Source: Persicirhabdus sediminis (lineage in GTDB: Bacteria > Verrucomicrobiota > Verrucomicrobiia > Verrucomicrobiales > Akkermansiaceae). From it: DNA of 64,000 bases. The position numbers and the translations under genes were made by a program. Where the stretch lies: NCBI RefSeq assembly GCF_016595495.1, contig NZ_JAENIM010000044.1, positions 62,001 to 126,000 of the forward strand, in the 5' to 3' direction. The notes under the pieces are model-generated. The model saw only the letters and a list, made by a program, of their open reading frames with translations. It was not told the origin of the DNA and did not search any database. This document shows positions 37,536-47,553 of this stretch, one piece after another; position 1 is the first letter of the stretch; the number at the start of each line of letters is the position of its first letter.

Positions 37536-38207
37536 TTAGATTTCTATTTTGCTCAGCCAAAGCTGGAACATCATTTCATGATGATAAGTTAGGTCGTGGT
37601 GATCTTCCCACTTTTTAGGTTTTATGGTAATCTGATAGTGTTTATTTTTGATAAAATGGCCAACACGGCTCCATGGGACACGTCTGATTTCAAGCTGAAG
37701 CTCACGGTCTGCTGGCCAGTTAGCTAAGACTTCGAGGGCATCTTGAGTGGCGGTTTTTGAGTTGAACTCAGTGCCGTTGATTTTGGTAATGACGTCAGCT
37801 GTGCGGATACCAGCATCACCGGCTGGGCTATCGGAAGATAGGCGATAGATGAACGGACTCGCGCTGATCACTCCTTCTCTATATTGGTGGTACCAGCCGA
37901 TTTGGAAACCTATATAGCACTTTGGGTTGGCTGGTTTTTCGGTTTTTAGAAATATTTGGAAAAGGATGTCTTTCAGTTGTTCCTGCTCCTTATCATCTCT
38001 AGCGGTGAGGTAGTGTTTGTAGATGGTGGGCACACTAGCTGCAGGGGCCGCGAGCCCTAGCTGGAGGACTTGATCTGCGGAGTCATCAGTGCCGTTGTTA
38101 GCAAAGTGGATCAGCGCACCGTCGAGCTCGCTGGACGAGGTGTCGGCGGCGTAAACATGGCTGCAGGCAAAAGAAATAAAGATGAGGCAGGGAACGAATA
38201 ATTTCAT
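37536..38207 (-). CDS. Secreted PDZ-domain protein
   Basis: A 223-aa protein with a signal peptide (LIFISFACSHVYAAD). Residues of about 95-190 form a PDZ domain: GFQIGW..., then SSDSPAGDAGIRTADVITKINGTEFNS and ELQLEIRR. There is no protease domain, so it is likely an adaptor or substrate-binding protein in the periplasm. It stands alone between a terminator and the antiporter gene. Confidence 0.78.
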   Translation of the reverse strand: MKLFVPCLIFISFACSHVYAADTSSSELDGALIHFANNGTDDSADQVLQLGLAAPAASVPTIYKHYLTARDDKEQEQLKDILFQIFLKTEKPANPKCYIGFQIGWYHQYREGVISASPFIYRLSSDSPAGDAGIRTADVITKINGTEFNSKTATQDALEVLANWPADRELQLEIRRVPWSRVGHFIKNKHYQITIKPKKWEDHHDLTYHHEMMFQLWLSKIEI

Positions 38208-38356
38208 GACTAGCTAGGACGTGAAATTAGACATTTCCTAACTACGAGTCAATCTAGATTGTTAGCTCATGCTCAGCTAGCTGGGGCTAATTTCTATCAA
38301 TTGCCATGCTGCCAGCTAGTGTAGAATGATATGCAGCTAGTTATTTCCAGCTGGCC

Positions 38357-39712
38357 TTAGAGCACCATGGAGGCGATCCAGCCAAAGGCGATCAGCGGCA
38401 GGTTGAAGTGGATGAATGTGGGGATGACGGTATCGCGGATGTGATCGTGCTGGCCGTCGGCATTCAGACCAGACGTCGGTCCGAGGGTGGAATCTGATGC
38501 TGGTGAGCCAGCATCACCGAGGGCGGCGGCGGTGCCAACTAACGCAATGATAGCTGGAATGGAGAAACCAAAACTCAAACCTAGCGGCACGTAGATGGTG
38601 GTGATGATAGGGATGGTGGAGAATGATGAGCCGATGCCCATGGTGATGACGAGGCCGACGCAGAGCATCAGCAGTGATGCTAGCGCGCGGTTGTCGCCGA
38701 TGATAGATTGCACCGAGTTGACGAGCTCAGGCACCTGGCCAGTTTCATTGATGACGGAGGCGAAGCCTTTGGCGGCAATCATGATGAAGCCGATGTTAGC
38801 CATCATGTGTACCCCGCGAGTGAAGGCGCTTTGCGCGCTGATTTCATCGCGGTTCAGACCGCCGATACTGAGAATAGCAAAGCCTGTTAGCGCGCCAAAA
38901 CTCATTGAGCTAGTACCTAGCTGGACTGCTAGCGCAACGATGATAGCTAGCAGCGCAACGATGATGCGGCGTGGGTTGAGCTCTTGGTGCTCGGGAGCCA
39001 TTTTCACTGTTTTGGCCACGTCGTAGTTGCGCGGTTTGCGGTAGGAGAAAAATAGCGCCACCATCAGCCCGCAGAACATGCCGATAGCTGGGATGATCAT
39101 GGAATTGGCCACATCAGAAACCGTTAGTTGGTCTATCTTCCCTTCATCTATCAGCGGTTGGAATCCACTATCCAGCAGATTTTGCAGCAGCAGACCTTCT
39201 TGGAAAATGAGACCAAATCCCAGCGGGACAGCCATGTAGGTAGTCACCAATCCAAAGGTGATGACACACGCCACCTTACGTCTATCCATCTTGAGCGACT
39301 CCATAGTGTGCAGCAGCGGCGGGATCAAAATAGGAATGAAGGCAATGTGAACCGGGATCAAATTCTGCGAGCAAACTGCCATTAACAAAATCACCAAAAG
39401 CAAGCCAGCGCTGACGCGGCGCAGCCGCTGCGGGTCGGGCTCTTTGCCTAATCGCTGGATGATGCCACGTGCTAGCAGATCGGTGATGCCAGTGTGGGAA
39501 AGCGCCACGGCAAAGGCTCCAAGCAGCGCGTATGAAAGCGCCACCTCGGCGCCGCCGCCCAGCCCAGCATTGAAGGTGACAATGGTCTCAGACAACCCAA
39601 GACCTGCAACTAGCCCAGCAATCAAGGCACTCACCATCAGAGCAATCACCACGTTCACACGCAGCACGCTCAGCCCCATCATCAGTAAAACGGCAATTAT
39701 AACAGCATTCAT
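38357..39712 (-). CDS. NhaC/YuiF-family sodium/proton antiporter-like transporter
   Basis: A 451-aa integral membrane protein with about 11-12 hydrophobic segments. Conserved-looking parts include [42 protein letters not shown] and [21 protein letters not shown]. The last is the polar motif of the NhaC/YuiF branch of the ion-transporter superfamily. Sodium/proton exchange is the usual assignment, although some members carry amino acids. The longest frame uses a TTG; the ATG two codons later (39712) is preferred. Confidence 0.85.
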   Translation of the reverse strand: MNAVIIAVLLMMGLSVLRVNVVIALMVSALIAGLVAGLGLSETIVTFNAGLGGGAEVALSYALLGAFAVALSHTGITDLLARGIIQRLGKEPDPQRLRRVSAGLLLVILLMAVCSQNLIPVHIAFIPILIPPLLHTMESLKMDRRKVACVITFGLVTTYMAVPLGFGLIFQEGLLLQNLLDSGFQPLIDEGKIDQLTVSDVANSMIIPAIGMFCGLMVALFFSYRKPRNYDVAKTVKMAPEHQELNPRRIIVALLAIIVALAVQLGTSSMSFGALTGFAILSIGGLNRDEISAQSAFTRGVHMMANIGFIMIAAKGFASVINETGQVPELVNSVQSIIGDNRALASLLMLCVGLVITMGIGSSFSTIPIITTIYVPLGLSFGFSIPAIIALVGTAAALGDAGSPASDSTLGPTSGLNADGQHDHIRDTVIPTFIHFNLPLIAFGWIASMVL

Positions 39713-39981
39713 AGACAATTCCGGTCACGCTCAGTGAGAATTCACTAAGTCGTTTGAAATCAAACTATAGCGCTGAATCGGCTAAGATGATAGCCCGAAT
39801 CACATTGCTTGCATATTCAAGCATTTGTCTGTTTATTATCAATGAATTGAAGCTGGATTCAGTTAGGGTGTGTATTTGTTAGTCATTCACACGTCTATGT
39901 TGCTTTTGCTTTCGTATTGTTAGCTGAAGTATTGTGCTCGCTAGCGAAATATGTACTTTTGCGGCAGAAAATTTCACAACG

Positions 39982-40719
39982 ATGATAGAAAATTTATTAA
40001 TACTAGCGGCGAATGATTCGTCTGCATATCAGATTGGCAAAGTTATCGGGGGATTGATAGGGCTGGCGATATTCTTGGGCATCCCAGTTTTAGCGGTGAT
40101 CTCCACCGTGATGTATGTGAAAAGTAAACGTAGTGGCTGGATGGTAGCGATGATTCTATCCATTGCTTCCGTGCTGGTTGGCCTAGTACTTGTGCCAGTA
40201 TTGTTCATCGGCGCCAAAGCATATAAAGAGGGAGCTGATAGAGCGATGGCGGAACTCGCCGCAGAAGAACGGATCATCGAGAGTGACGATGGGCTGCTAA
40301 AAATACAGATGAGAGATGGCTGGCAGCAGCGTAGTGACCTGAACGAAAATGCCCAGCTGCAGTGCGGAAATCCTAGGCTGGAGGAATATTTGATTGTACT
40401 TAACGATTCGAAGTTAGATATCGATTTGACCATGGATGAATATACCCAAGCTTACGTGCAAGAGCTTGAGGGGCTGATGGATAACGCTGAAGTAGGAGAA
40501 ATTCACCAGCTGAAGATAGCTGGCCGCGATGCCCAACAAGTGGAGATCCTAGGGTCTATAGATAAAATCCAACTCGTCTATCAATATACCTTTTTTGAAG
40601 ACGAGCAGCATTTCTACAAAGTGCTCGCATGGACGTTGAAGTCGAAGAAACCAACCGCATTCAAGAACTTCAATAAGGCGCTTGCTAGCATCCAGCTCAC
40701 GAGCTCAGCTGATGAGTAG
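39982..40719 (+). CDS. Membrane-anchored protein of unknown function
   Basis: A 245-aa protein. Two hydrophobic helices (GKVIGGLIGLAIFLGIPVLA and MVAMILSIASVLVGLVLVPVL) are followed by a soluble domain of about 150 residues (DGLLKIQMRDGWQQRSDLNENAQL...LKSKKPTAFKNFNKALASIQL). That domain resembles the PsbP/DUF1795-like fold found in small bacterial lipoproteins; this match is tentative. An in-frame ATG at 39934 lies upstream, but the residues between are not signal-like. It is monocistronic. Confidence 0.65.
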   Translation: MIENLLILAANDSSAYQIGKVIGGLIGLAIFLGIPVLAVISTVMYVKSKRSGWMVAMILSIASVLVGLVLVPVLFIGAKAYKEGADRAMAELAAEERIIESDDGLLKIQMRDGWQQRSDLNENAQLQCGNPRLEEYLIVLNDSKLDIDLTMDEYTQAYVQELEGLMDNAEVGEIHQLKIAGRDAQQVEILGSIDKIQLVYQYTFFEDEQHFYKVLAWTLKSKKPTAFKNFNKALASIQLTSSADE

Positions 40720-40791
40720 TAGTGAGCTGATAGAAATTTGAGAGCTCAGCTGGATAGAAAGCCAGCTGGCTCGCTAGAAACAAACTTGATC

Positions 40792-41481
40792 TTAGCGTTT
40801 GGTGCAGACGTAGATGCAGTGTCTGGCGCGTTTGGATTTCTCGTGATCGCCTACGGCGTGTTGTTCCACGTGGAATCCCGCTTTTACCAGCTCGCGCTTG
40901 AACTTAGGCGCTGGCTCAGACAGCCAATAAGCGATGCGACCGTCAGCGGTAAGCACGTCGCGCAGTTTGTTGAGAAAACTTTGGGTATACATGCGCGCAT
41001 TGCCCGCGGTGATCAAATCGTCCGGAGTATTGTCAATGTCTAGCAATAGCGCGTCGTAGCTGCGTTTGGCTTTGCTAGAAATGATATCGTAGAGGTCGCC
41101 CTGAGTGACTACCGTGCGTGGGTCATCTAGCAGTGGGCCATTGTGCTCTACTAAAAATGTGCGGTTCCACTCGATCAGCGGTGGCATCAGCTCGGCGACT
41201 TCCACCGTGGCTGGGCTGCCTACCAGCTCCAGCGTGCGTTTGAGGGTAAAGCCTAATCCTAGCCCACCAATGAGCACTTTGGGATGCTCGGGGCGCATCA
41301 CCTTGTCAGCCAGAATATGCGCGCATCCTTTTTGAGCTAACATTTCCTCAGAATAGGTGAGCCGTGTGCTCATCAGGTCCAGACCATTGTATTTCAGGTA
41401 AAAACTACCATCGCGCGAGTGCAACGAAAATACCGTTCCATCAGACATCTTGGACTCACCGAGTTTCACATAAGGCTTCAT
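40792..41481 (-). CDS. Spermidine-synthase-like SAM-dependent transferase
   Basis: A 229-aa protein with a Rossmann-type core. KVLIGGLGLGFTLKRTLEL is the nucleotide-binding loop, VEVAELMPPLIEWNR carries the acidic residue for the ribose, RTVVTQGDLYDII the next motif, and YDALLLDIDNTPDDL replaces the usual catalytic Asp segment. This is the spermidine-synthase-like superfamily. The polyamine-binding pocket is not clearly present, so it may methylate another substrate. ATG at 41481 (MKPYVKLGES) is preferred over 41496. Confidence 0.75.
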   Translation of the reverse strand: MKPYVKLGESKMSDGTVFSLHSRDGSFYLKYNGLDLMSTRLTYSEEMLAQKGCAHILADKVMRPEHPKVLIGGLGLGFTLKRTLELVGSPATVEVAELMPPLIEWNRTFLVEHNGPLLDDPRTVVTQGDLYDIISSKAKRSYDALLLDIDNTPDDLITAGNARMYTQSFLNKLRDVLTADGRIAYWLSEPAPKFKRELVKAGFHVEQHAVGDHEKSKRARHCIYVCTKR

Positions 41482-41527
41482 AGTTACAAACTCCACTAAA
41501 TCCGCGCTACCGACAAGCCTAGATCAA

Positions 41528-42766
41528 CTAGCTAGCTGGCTGCGCGTTCTTTGCGGCGATCCACTGGGACATGTATTTGGTGCTGGCCATGCTGTGGTGG
41601 CGCAGCATGGCTCCGGCAAAGTTATCCAGCCGATGTTGCGCTAGATTTTCTTCTATGGTGCAGATGTTGGCTATCAGCTGGGCTCCTAGCGGGCGGCTGT
41701 CGTAGTGATTCTCTAGCAGTTTTCGGGCATTCTCCTGAGCTTGTCGCCAGCTAGATTCGTTTTGATAGATTTCAACCGCGGCGTCGACAAAGTCGTTGAT
41801 ATCGTCAGCTACCGCTCCTGGCCAGCATTCTGTTTGAGCATCATACATGCCCTCGCTGCCTATCGAGCTGGTGATGCTAGGGGTCTGCATGATCATTGCC
41901 TCTAGCAGCTTTCCTTTGATGCCCGCGCCAAACCTCAGCGGCGCGAGGCAAACGCGAGCATGCTCCATCGCGCTGGCTGCATCATCGGTCCATCCTTTAA
42001 TTAAAAAACCAGTCTTTATATTATTCAATGCGGTCGCCTTGGGTGGTGGGTAGGAGCCATAAATGTGTAGCTCGGCATCTGGCAGACGTTTTTTGATCAA
42101 TGGCCAGATGATTTGTAGATTGAGAACCGCATCCCAGTTAGGCGCGTGGCGAAAGTTGCCAATGGTCATGAAGTGTCGCCTGTCTGTATAGCTAGCCGTG
42201 CTGGCTGGGCACTCAGCTAGATCGACCATGAATGGCAAATAGTGCAGCAGGCTGCGGGCTACTTTGTAGGTATTTTCTAGCAAATCCATCTCGTAGCTGG
42301 AAATGATCAATGAGATGTCTGAGCGCAAAATGGCGGCAATTTCGCGCTTTGCTAGATCTGATGTTAGATCTAGCTGAGTCACCTCACGTTTTGCCTTGTG
42401 TGCCTGATGGCGTGCTTGCCTGAGGCATTGCAGATCTTCTGTATCCAAAACACGCAGGGCGTTGGGGCAGTTTTTTTCTACCCGCCAGCCAAATTGCTCT
42501 TCCATCATGAAGCGATCAAAAACAACAATCTCTGGCTGGTAGCTGCTGATGTATTGGTCAAAGCTATCGCAGTTCAGCTGGATACTCTGGCTGGTGATTC
42601 CTTCAGCTGATAGATCGACTCGATGCTCGGACTCCTGTGCTGGAGTAGCAAATTCTACCTGCCACTCTTGGCGGCGAAATAAGCGCATCAGCGAGAGCAT
42701 GTGGCGGCCAGCTGCCGAGGAGTTAGGCTCGGGCCAAACGTAGCCAATGATGAGTATTTTTTTCAT
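41528..42766 (-). CDS. Glycosyltransferase, GT4-like
   Basis: A 412-aa GT-B fold enzyme. N-terminal MKKILIIGYVWPEPNSSAAGRHMLSL is the usual start. The C-terminal domain shows FMTIGNFRHAPNWDAVL, AELHIYGSYPP, GFLIKGWTDDAASAMEHARVCLAPLRFGAGIKGKLLEAM and the nucleotide-sugar E-x7-E-like region. It transfers a sugar from an activated donor to an unknown acceptor, perhaps for a surface glycan. No other cell-wall gene is adjacent. Confidence 0.88.
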   Translation of the reverse strand: MKKILIIGYVWPEPNSSAAGRHMLSLMRLFRRQEWQVEFATPAQESEHRVDLSAEGITSQSIQLNCDSFDQYISSYQPEIVVFDRFMMEEQFGWRVEKNCPNALRVLDTEDLQCLRQARHQAHKAKREVTQLDLTSDLAKREIAAILRSDISLIISSYEMDLLENTYKVARSLLHYLPFMVDLAECPASTASYTDRRHFMTIGNFRHAPNWDAVLNLQIIWPLIKKRLPDAELHIYGSYPPPKATALNNIKTGFLIKGWTDDAASAMEHARVCLAPLRFGAGIKGKLLEAMIMQTPSITSSIGSEGMYDAQTECWPGAVADDINDFVDAAVEIYQNESSWRQAQENARKLLENHYDSRPLGAQLIANICTIEENLAQHRLDNFAGAMLRHHSMASTKYMSQWIAAKNAQPAS

Positions 42767-42821
42767 GGGATAGAGATTATCTCAACCACCGCTCGCCGCG
42801 CTGGCCGCATGGGAGGAGTCT

Positions 42822-43676
42822 TTAGAGTTCTATACGGCAGACGATAGTTTTTTTGTCAGCTGGCGATTTGACATAGTTTACTGGAATTCGCTGCTCATCG
42901 TCCTCTCCAACGGTGTCGCCATCAGGAATCGCTTCGCCTCTGGTAATGACGTAGTCTAGCAGGTCAAAAAGCCTGCCCATGCCCTCAGAGGCGTCGTCAA
43001 CCTTACAGATGAGATAGAGATCTGGTAGAGCCAGCTGATTCATGCCGAGAGTTAAATAGCTTATGCGATTATTCTCTTCTGGAGCACGGCTAATACCCGT
43101 CCATAACATAATACGTGAAAGTTGGTCTTTTTCAGCTGCCAATAAGTTGAAAAAATCGGGAGTGTGCGTGGCTCCTGCATTTCCCCAGTAGACACCAACA
43201 CTGTGGCTGGATTTATTGACTGAGGCTAACAATGAGGTGAAGGCTGACATGACATCACGTTCATTATTGCCATCCTGAACGCCCATTAGAGTGACTATCA
43301 AATGGGCCTTGTGAGCTTTGATTTCAGCGCCTTCGCGGAAAGACGATAAGGAATACTGAAAAGCGTTTTCAGCTTCACCATGGGGTATGGCGGCTTTTTT
43401 TAGGGCGATGAATACGGGGCCTATACCTTCTAGCTGGACGACTAAGATGTCATCACTGGAGCCCTCCTTATCATAAGATAGTTTTTCTCCTGTGATGGCA
43501 AAATCCTTGAAGTTGCTGACGATTGACTCGGCGCTTGGCATCTCAGTTTGATCTAACAATATAAAGGCAAGGTGATGCTTCGGAGACTCGAGTTTGGGCT
43601 GCGCGACGGCTTTTGATTTGTGAAATAAGCTAAAAATCCCCATAGCTAACAATAGGTAAGTGATTGTGTTTTTCAT
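42822..43676 (-). CDS. DUF4261-like secreted or membrane-associated protein
   Basis: A 284-aa protein with an N-terminal hydrophobic segment (YLLLAMGIFSLFHKSKAVA). The central region, with AFILLDQTEMPSAESIV, AHKAHLIVTLMGVQDGN, HSVGVYWGNAGATHTPDFF and a C-terminal LLDYVITRGEAIPDGDTVG, matches the general DUF4261 pattern. That domain has no established activity. Its promoter region shares the 43.7-44.26 kb intergenic DNA with the divergent sulfatase operon. Confidence 0.6.
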   Translation of the reverse strand: MKNTITYLLLAMGIFSLFHKSKAVAQPKLESPKHHLAFILLDQTEMPSAESIVSNFKDFAITGEKLSYDKEGSSDDILVVQLEGIGPVFIALKKAAIPHGEAENAFQYSLSSFREGAEIKAHKAHLIVTLMGVQDGNNERDVMSAFTSLLASVNKSSHSVGVYWGNAGATHTPDFFNLLAAEKDQLSRIMLWTGISRAPEENNRISYLTLGMNQLALPDLYLICKVDDASEGMGRLFDLLDYVITRGEAIPDGDTVGEDDEQRIPVNYVKSPADKKTIVCRIEL

Positions 43677-44259
43677 TAGGCTGTGTTGATTAGTATGACG
43701 ATTACTAGTTAGGTCAATGCTGTATGTGTAAGCCGAGGCAATAAAGTTTGATTCCCTTAATGAAAAAATGCCAGAGATTTACGGTTCAGCTTTTTAGAAT
43801 TTGATTCTAGCTGTTACGTTTAGGATGTTCTTTGTTGGGGGGAATGGTTTTTCTAGGGATTTCTCCATTTTCCCTTCGGGGAATCCAATTTCTGCTAGCT
43901 AACCACGGGTTGCGCTCGCTGGGCTCGCTGACCCGCGGCTAAAATCCATAAGCCCTCCGGGCTAGATGAAACAGTGGATACCGAAAAGTGAATTTCTACA
44001 TGAGGGAACTTTTGCGTGGAAAACGTCTATCAGTTGTATCGTGGATGAGCTGGGAATAGTCGTTACTGCGAGCCTGTGCTGCTGCGCATATACGGTGACT
44101 ATGTCGCTGCTATAAATCTTCCTTTGCTAGAGCGCCATGTTTTTTGACCCCGCTGGGATGTGAACATTGTTTGAGTTCAGGAGTAGGAAATCGGCCCTAT
44201 TAGCGCAACTTTGGTAGCTATACTGGGTTAGTAATGATTCCCACACCCATCCCTAGATC
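43677..44259. other. Intergenic region with repeat A fragment
   Basis: About 43850-43975 is a degenerate repeat A tail ('cattttcccttcggggaat', then 'cacgggttgcgctcgctggg' and 'agccctccgggct'). The rest shows no gene. It must contain the divergent promoters for the DUF4261-like gene and the YHYH-sulfatase operon. Confidence 0.8.
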
Positions 44260-47200
44260 ATGTCTGCTTCACGTAACTTCACCCTTTTTCTCAGCCTTGT
44301 GCTGACAGCTTGCGTGGTGGCTGAGCCCATTCAGTCATCATGGTTTACTCATTTGTCTGGCCAGTACGCCAGAGTTTATCCTACGACGGTGGAGGAAAAT
44401 GCCAACTCTCCAGCCACAACTTGGGACCACCCGACGGGAGCTGACCAGTTGGTGCCGACCTATGCAGGGGTGAGTGAAGTTTCACTGACAGCTACGGATC
44501 TGTACATCCGCACATCGGGTTTGGCCTTTCATGTGATGGGGCCGTGGTATGGGGAAAATGGTGGCTTATTTCCTAACTATCCGGCGAACATTGCTCAGAC
44601 AGCTAGATTTCCGCTAGATCCGCAGGTGGCGGCTTTGCCGAAGTCTCTAACTACAGGCGGCGCGGTTGGCTACTTTGTTGATGGGGTGGCAATGTTTGAT
44701 GCTCGGGATGCGTTTTCTTACATCAATGAGAGCGGCCGCGATGCGACTCCAGCAGATGTGCCTATCCGTGGTGATGGCATGTGGAACCGCGATGCTTACG
44801 TAAACGAATCGGTGACCTTTGATGCGGCTAATGCCCATCAAGCGGGCGCCACCCACCACTATCACGCTAATCCAACAGGACTGCGGTATTTGCTCAGTGA
44901 CTCGGTCGACTACGACTATGCTAGCAATACTTATAGCGAGAATGCTTACGGAACTCATTCACCGATTCTGGCGTGGACATTTGATGGGTTTCCGCTGTAC
45001 GGGCCATACGGGTATGCTGATCCGCTAGATCCTGATAGTGGCATTCGGCGGATGATTTCTGGCTTCCAAAAACGTGATGGTACAAATGGCTCTAGCAACT
45101 TGAATACAACGGGGCGAAGCTCACTGCCACAGTGGGTAGTAGATAATCAGAATGACCGCAGCAACCCTCTAGCAGCTGAAGAATACGGCCCCGCGGTGAC
45201 TAATGTGTATACCCTCGGTCACTACATCGAGGATTATGCCTACAAGGGTGACCTCGGGCTAACGCTTGGGGTGGATTTTGACCTCAACGAATACAATGTG
45301 CGCTGGTGCGTGACGCCAGAATTTCCAGCGGGAACGTGGGCGTATTTCTGTTGTATCGAGGCCGATGGCACACCGGCATTTCCGTATAATATTGGCCGCT
45401 TTTTCTTTGGTGAAGTGCAGGGAGCAAATGGTGTTAATTTGCCAGCTGATAGAGAAATTATCTTTGAAGGTGGCCCGGAAGCTGAGCTGAAAATGGAAAC
45501 TCCAACAGTGGATAGTGATAGTGGCGATGTGACTATCAGCTGGTCAGGGCCAGAGGGGGGCAGCTACATCGTCCAGCGGAGCGCAGACCTAGATGAGTGG
45601 CAGCTGCACCATGATGATGTGAAAAATAATGCCGGCTCATTTGGATCTATAGACGATGAAGGGCGAGCTCAGGGCGGGCCCCAGCAGTTTTACCGCAGCC
45701 AGCTAACTAGCCTAGCTCCCTTTGACGACAACGGCTTCGACTACAGTCAGCCGGTTGTGGCTGATTTCACAGCTCACTTTGACTCGCTGCCAGCTGAGGA
45801 GAAAATCGAAAGTGTGACGATTGGCAATGTGGCGGTTACTATCCTCAGCTATGATGCCGTTAGTGGCTCACTTGAGCTGACTTTTGATGAATCCTCATTG
45901 GCGGCTGGAGATTACCAAATTGCACTAACTTATCTGCCTGATAGCGGAACTCCTAGCGGACTAACGTCTACCAATGTTCATACGATTCACCCGCCACATA
46001 ATATTTTGCTGCTGATTGTCGACGACTGGGGTGTGGATTCTAGCCCGATGGACAATAACGCTCAGCTGAACCCGAGTGCGACTTTCCCGCCCATGCCTAA
46101 CCTTGAGACATTGGCTGCGCGTGGGCTCAGATTTACTAATGCCTACGCACAGCCAATCTGCTCACCCACTCGTGCGTCTATCCTAACGGGGCGTCAGGCC
46201 GCGCGTCATGGCGTAGGCACCGCAGGAGGTGCTCTGCCAGCTAGTGAGCTCACTCTACCAGAAATATTTGCCGCTGAAGGTTCACCGTACCAGCTGGCTA
46301 GCTACGGCAAATGGCACCTCGGTGGTGGCGTCAATGGCCCCGCTGAGATTGGTGGCTGGCCAGAGTTTGCCGGCATCCTCAATGGCGGTGTGAGCAGCTA
46401 TACCAGCTGGAACAAAACCGAAAATGGCATTTCCACTAACAACTACACAACCTACTCGACTACGGATCAGGTGAATGAAGCGATCGACTTTATTTCTGGC
46501 CAATCAGCAAACCCATGGTTTGTCTGGATGGCGTTTAATGCGCCGCACACACCATTTCACAATCCGCCCAGCGAGCTGCATGATTACCCCACATTACCAG
46601 AAGATGAAAATGGCGAGGTGACTGGCGCCAATCGCCGTCAGGCCTACGAGGCGGCGCTGCAGGCATTAGATACAGAAATTGGCAGGTTGTTAGCCAATGT
46701 CGATCTGGAGACGACCAATGTTATTTTGATTGGCGACAACGGCACACCGGGCGCCGTGGTTCAGGCTCCTTATGGTGAGGGACACGCTAAAGGCAGCCTC
46801 TATCAGGGAGGCATCCATGTGCCTTGCATCATCGCGGGCCCTGATGTTCGTTTCAGCGGAATGAGTCATAAGTTAGTCCATTGTGTGGATCTATTTTCCA
46901 CCATTCTGGATTTGGCAAAAATTGATGTTAGTACGGCAACGGCGGCTGTAGACGTGATCGACTCACAGAGCCTAGTGCCCGTGCTCAAAGGGCAAGATAT
47001 CGCCCAGCGCAGCATTGTTTCAGCTATCTTTGCAGATGATTTCGCCAACAGCGGTCGCACTCTAATTAGCTCGGAATACCCAGGCTATGAATTGATCGCT
47101 TACGGTGACCCTAGCAGCCTAGCTACAGCCAGCTCTTACGAGATGTACTACCTGCCAGCTGATACTAACGAACAGATGCCTCTCTCACTGCCGCCAGCTA

Positions 47201-47553
47201 GCGGAGATCACCATTTTGCCGCCTATCATGCGCTGGTGGCTAAAGATGCAGCTCTGCGGCCAGCCGCAGTAGTTGGCGATACACTTTACCTCGAGCTGCC
47301 CAATGTGACTGGCGGTGCAGGGGTGCCGAATAATGCCAACCTAGATCCTATCAGCATCACGGTGAATGGCGTGGCTGCTAGCTATATCGAGCGCTACGAC
47401 CAGACTGATACTTACAACCGCTGGTGGGTGAAGTGCACGGTGCCAGATACGCTATCAGCACCATATACCTCTGCCGTAGTCACCTTTAGTGATAACCCAA
47501 ATACCGGTGATGCTCGGGTGTTTTCCGCAAGCTCTATCATCATAGCACCCTAA
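44260..47553 (+). CDS. YHYH-domain/sulfatase fusion protein
   Basis: A 1097-aa secreted protein with a signal peptide (FTLFLSLVLTACVVAEP). Residues of about 110-390 are a YHYH domain: ATHHYHANPTGLRY near 195-208 and SPILAWTFDGFPLYGPYGY near 235-253. Residues of about 405-490 carry the module GSYIVQRSADLDEWQ...QQFYRSQL, like the C-terminal module of other proteins here. Residues of about 578-900 are a sulfatase: NILLLIVDDWG, formylglycine motif C634-S-P-T-R638, GKWHLGG, WMAFNAPHTPFHNP and LIGDNGTPG. A beta-rich C-terminus follows. YHYH domains are of unknown function and often sit near copper-related genes. The stop overlaps the next start (TAATG), so translation is coupled. A YHYH-sulfatase fusion is unusual. 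Confidence 0.85.
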   Translation: MSASRNFTLFLSLVLTACVVAEPIQSSWFTHLSGQYARVYPTTVEENANSPATTWDHPTGADQLVPTYAGVSEVSLTATDLYIRTSGLAFHVMGPWYGENGGLFPNYPANIAQTARFPLDPQVAALPKSLTTGGAVGYFVDGVAMFDARDAFSYINESGRDATPADVPIRGDGMWNRDAYVNESVTFDAANAHQAGATHHYHANPTGLRYLLSDSVDYDYASNTYSENAYGTHSPILAWTFDGFPLYGPYGYADPLDPDSGIRRMISGFQKRDGTNGSSNLNTTGRSSLPQWVVDNQNDRSNPLAAEEYGPAVTNVYTLGHYIEDYAYKGDLGLTLGVDFDLNEYNVRWCVTPEFPAGTWAYFCCIEADGTPAFPYNIGRFFFGEVQGANGVNLPADREIIFEGGPEAELKMETPTVDSDSGDVTISWSGPEGGSYIVQRSADLDEWQLHHDDVKNNAGSFGSIDDEGRAQGGPQQFYRSQLTSLAPFDDNGFDYSQPVVADFTAHFDSLPAEEKIESVTIGNVAVTILSYDAVSGSLELTFDESSLAAGDYQIALTYLPDSGTPSGLTSTNVHTIHPPHNILLLIVDDWGVDSSPMDNNAQLNPSATFPPMPNLETLAARGLRFTNAYAQPICSPTRASILTGRQAARHGVGTAGGALPASELTLPEIFAAEGSPYQLASYGKWHLGGGVNGPAEIGGWPEFAGILNGGVSSYTSWNKTENGISTNNYTTYSTTDQVNEAIDFISGQSANPWFVWMAFNAPHTPFHNPPSELHDYPTLPEDENGEVTGANRRQAYEAALQALDTEIGRLLANVDLETTNVILIGDNGTPGAVVQAPYGEGHAKGSLYQGGIHVPCIIAGPDVRFSGMSHKLVHCVDLFSTILDLAKIDVSTATAAVDVIDSQSLVPVLKGQDIAQRSIVSAIFADDFANSGRTLISSEYPGYELIAYGDPSSLATASSYEMYYLPADTNEQMPLSLPPASGDHHFAAYHALVAKDAALRPAAVVGDTLYLELPNVTGGAGVPNNANLDPISITVNGVAASYIERYDQTDTYNRWWVKCTVPDTLSAPYTSAVVTFSDNPNTGDARVFSASSIIIAP

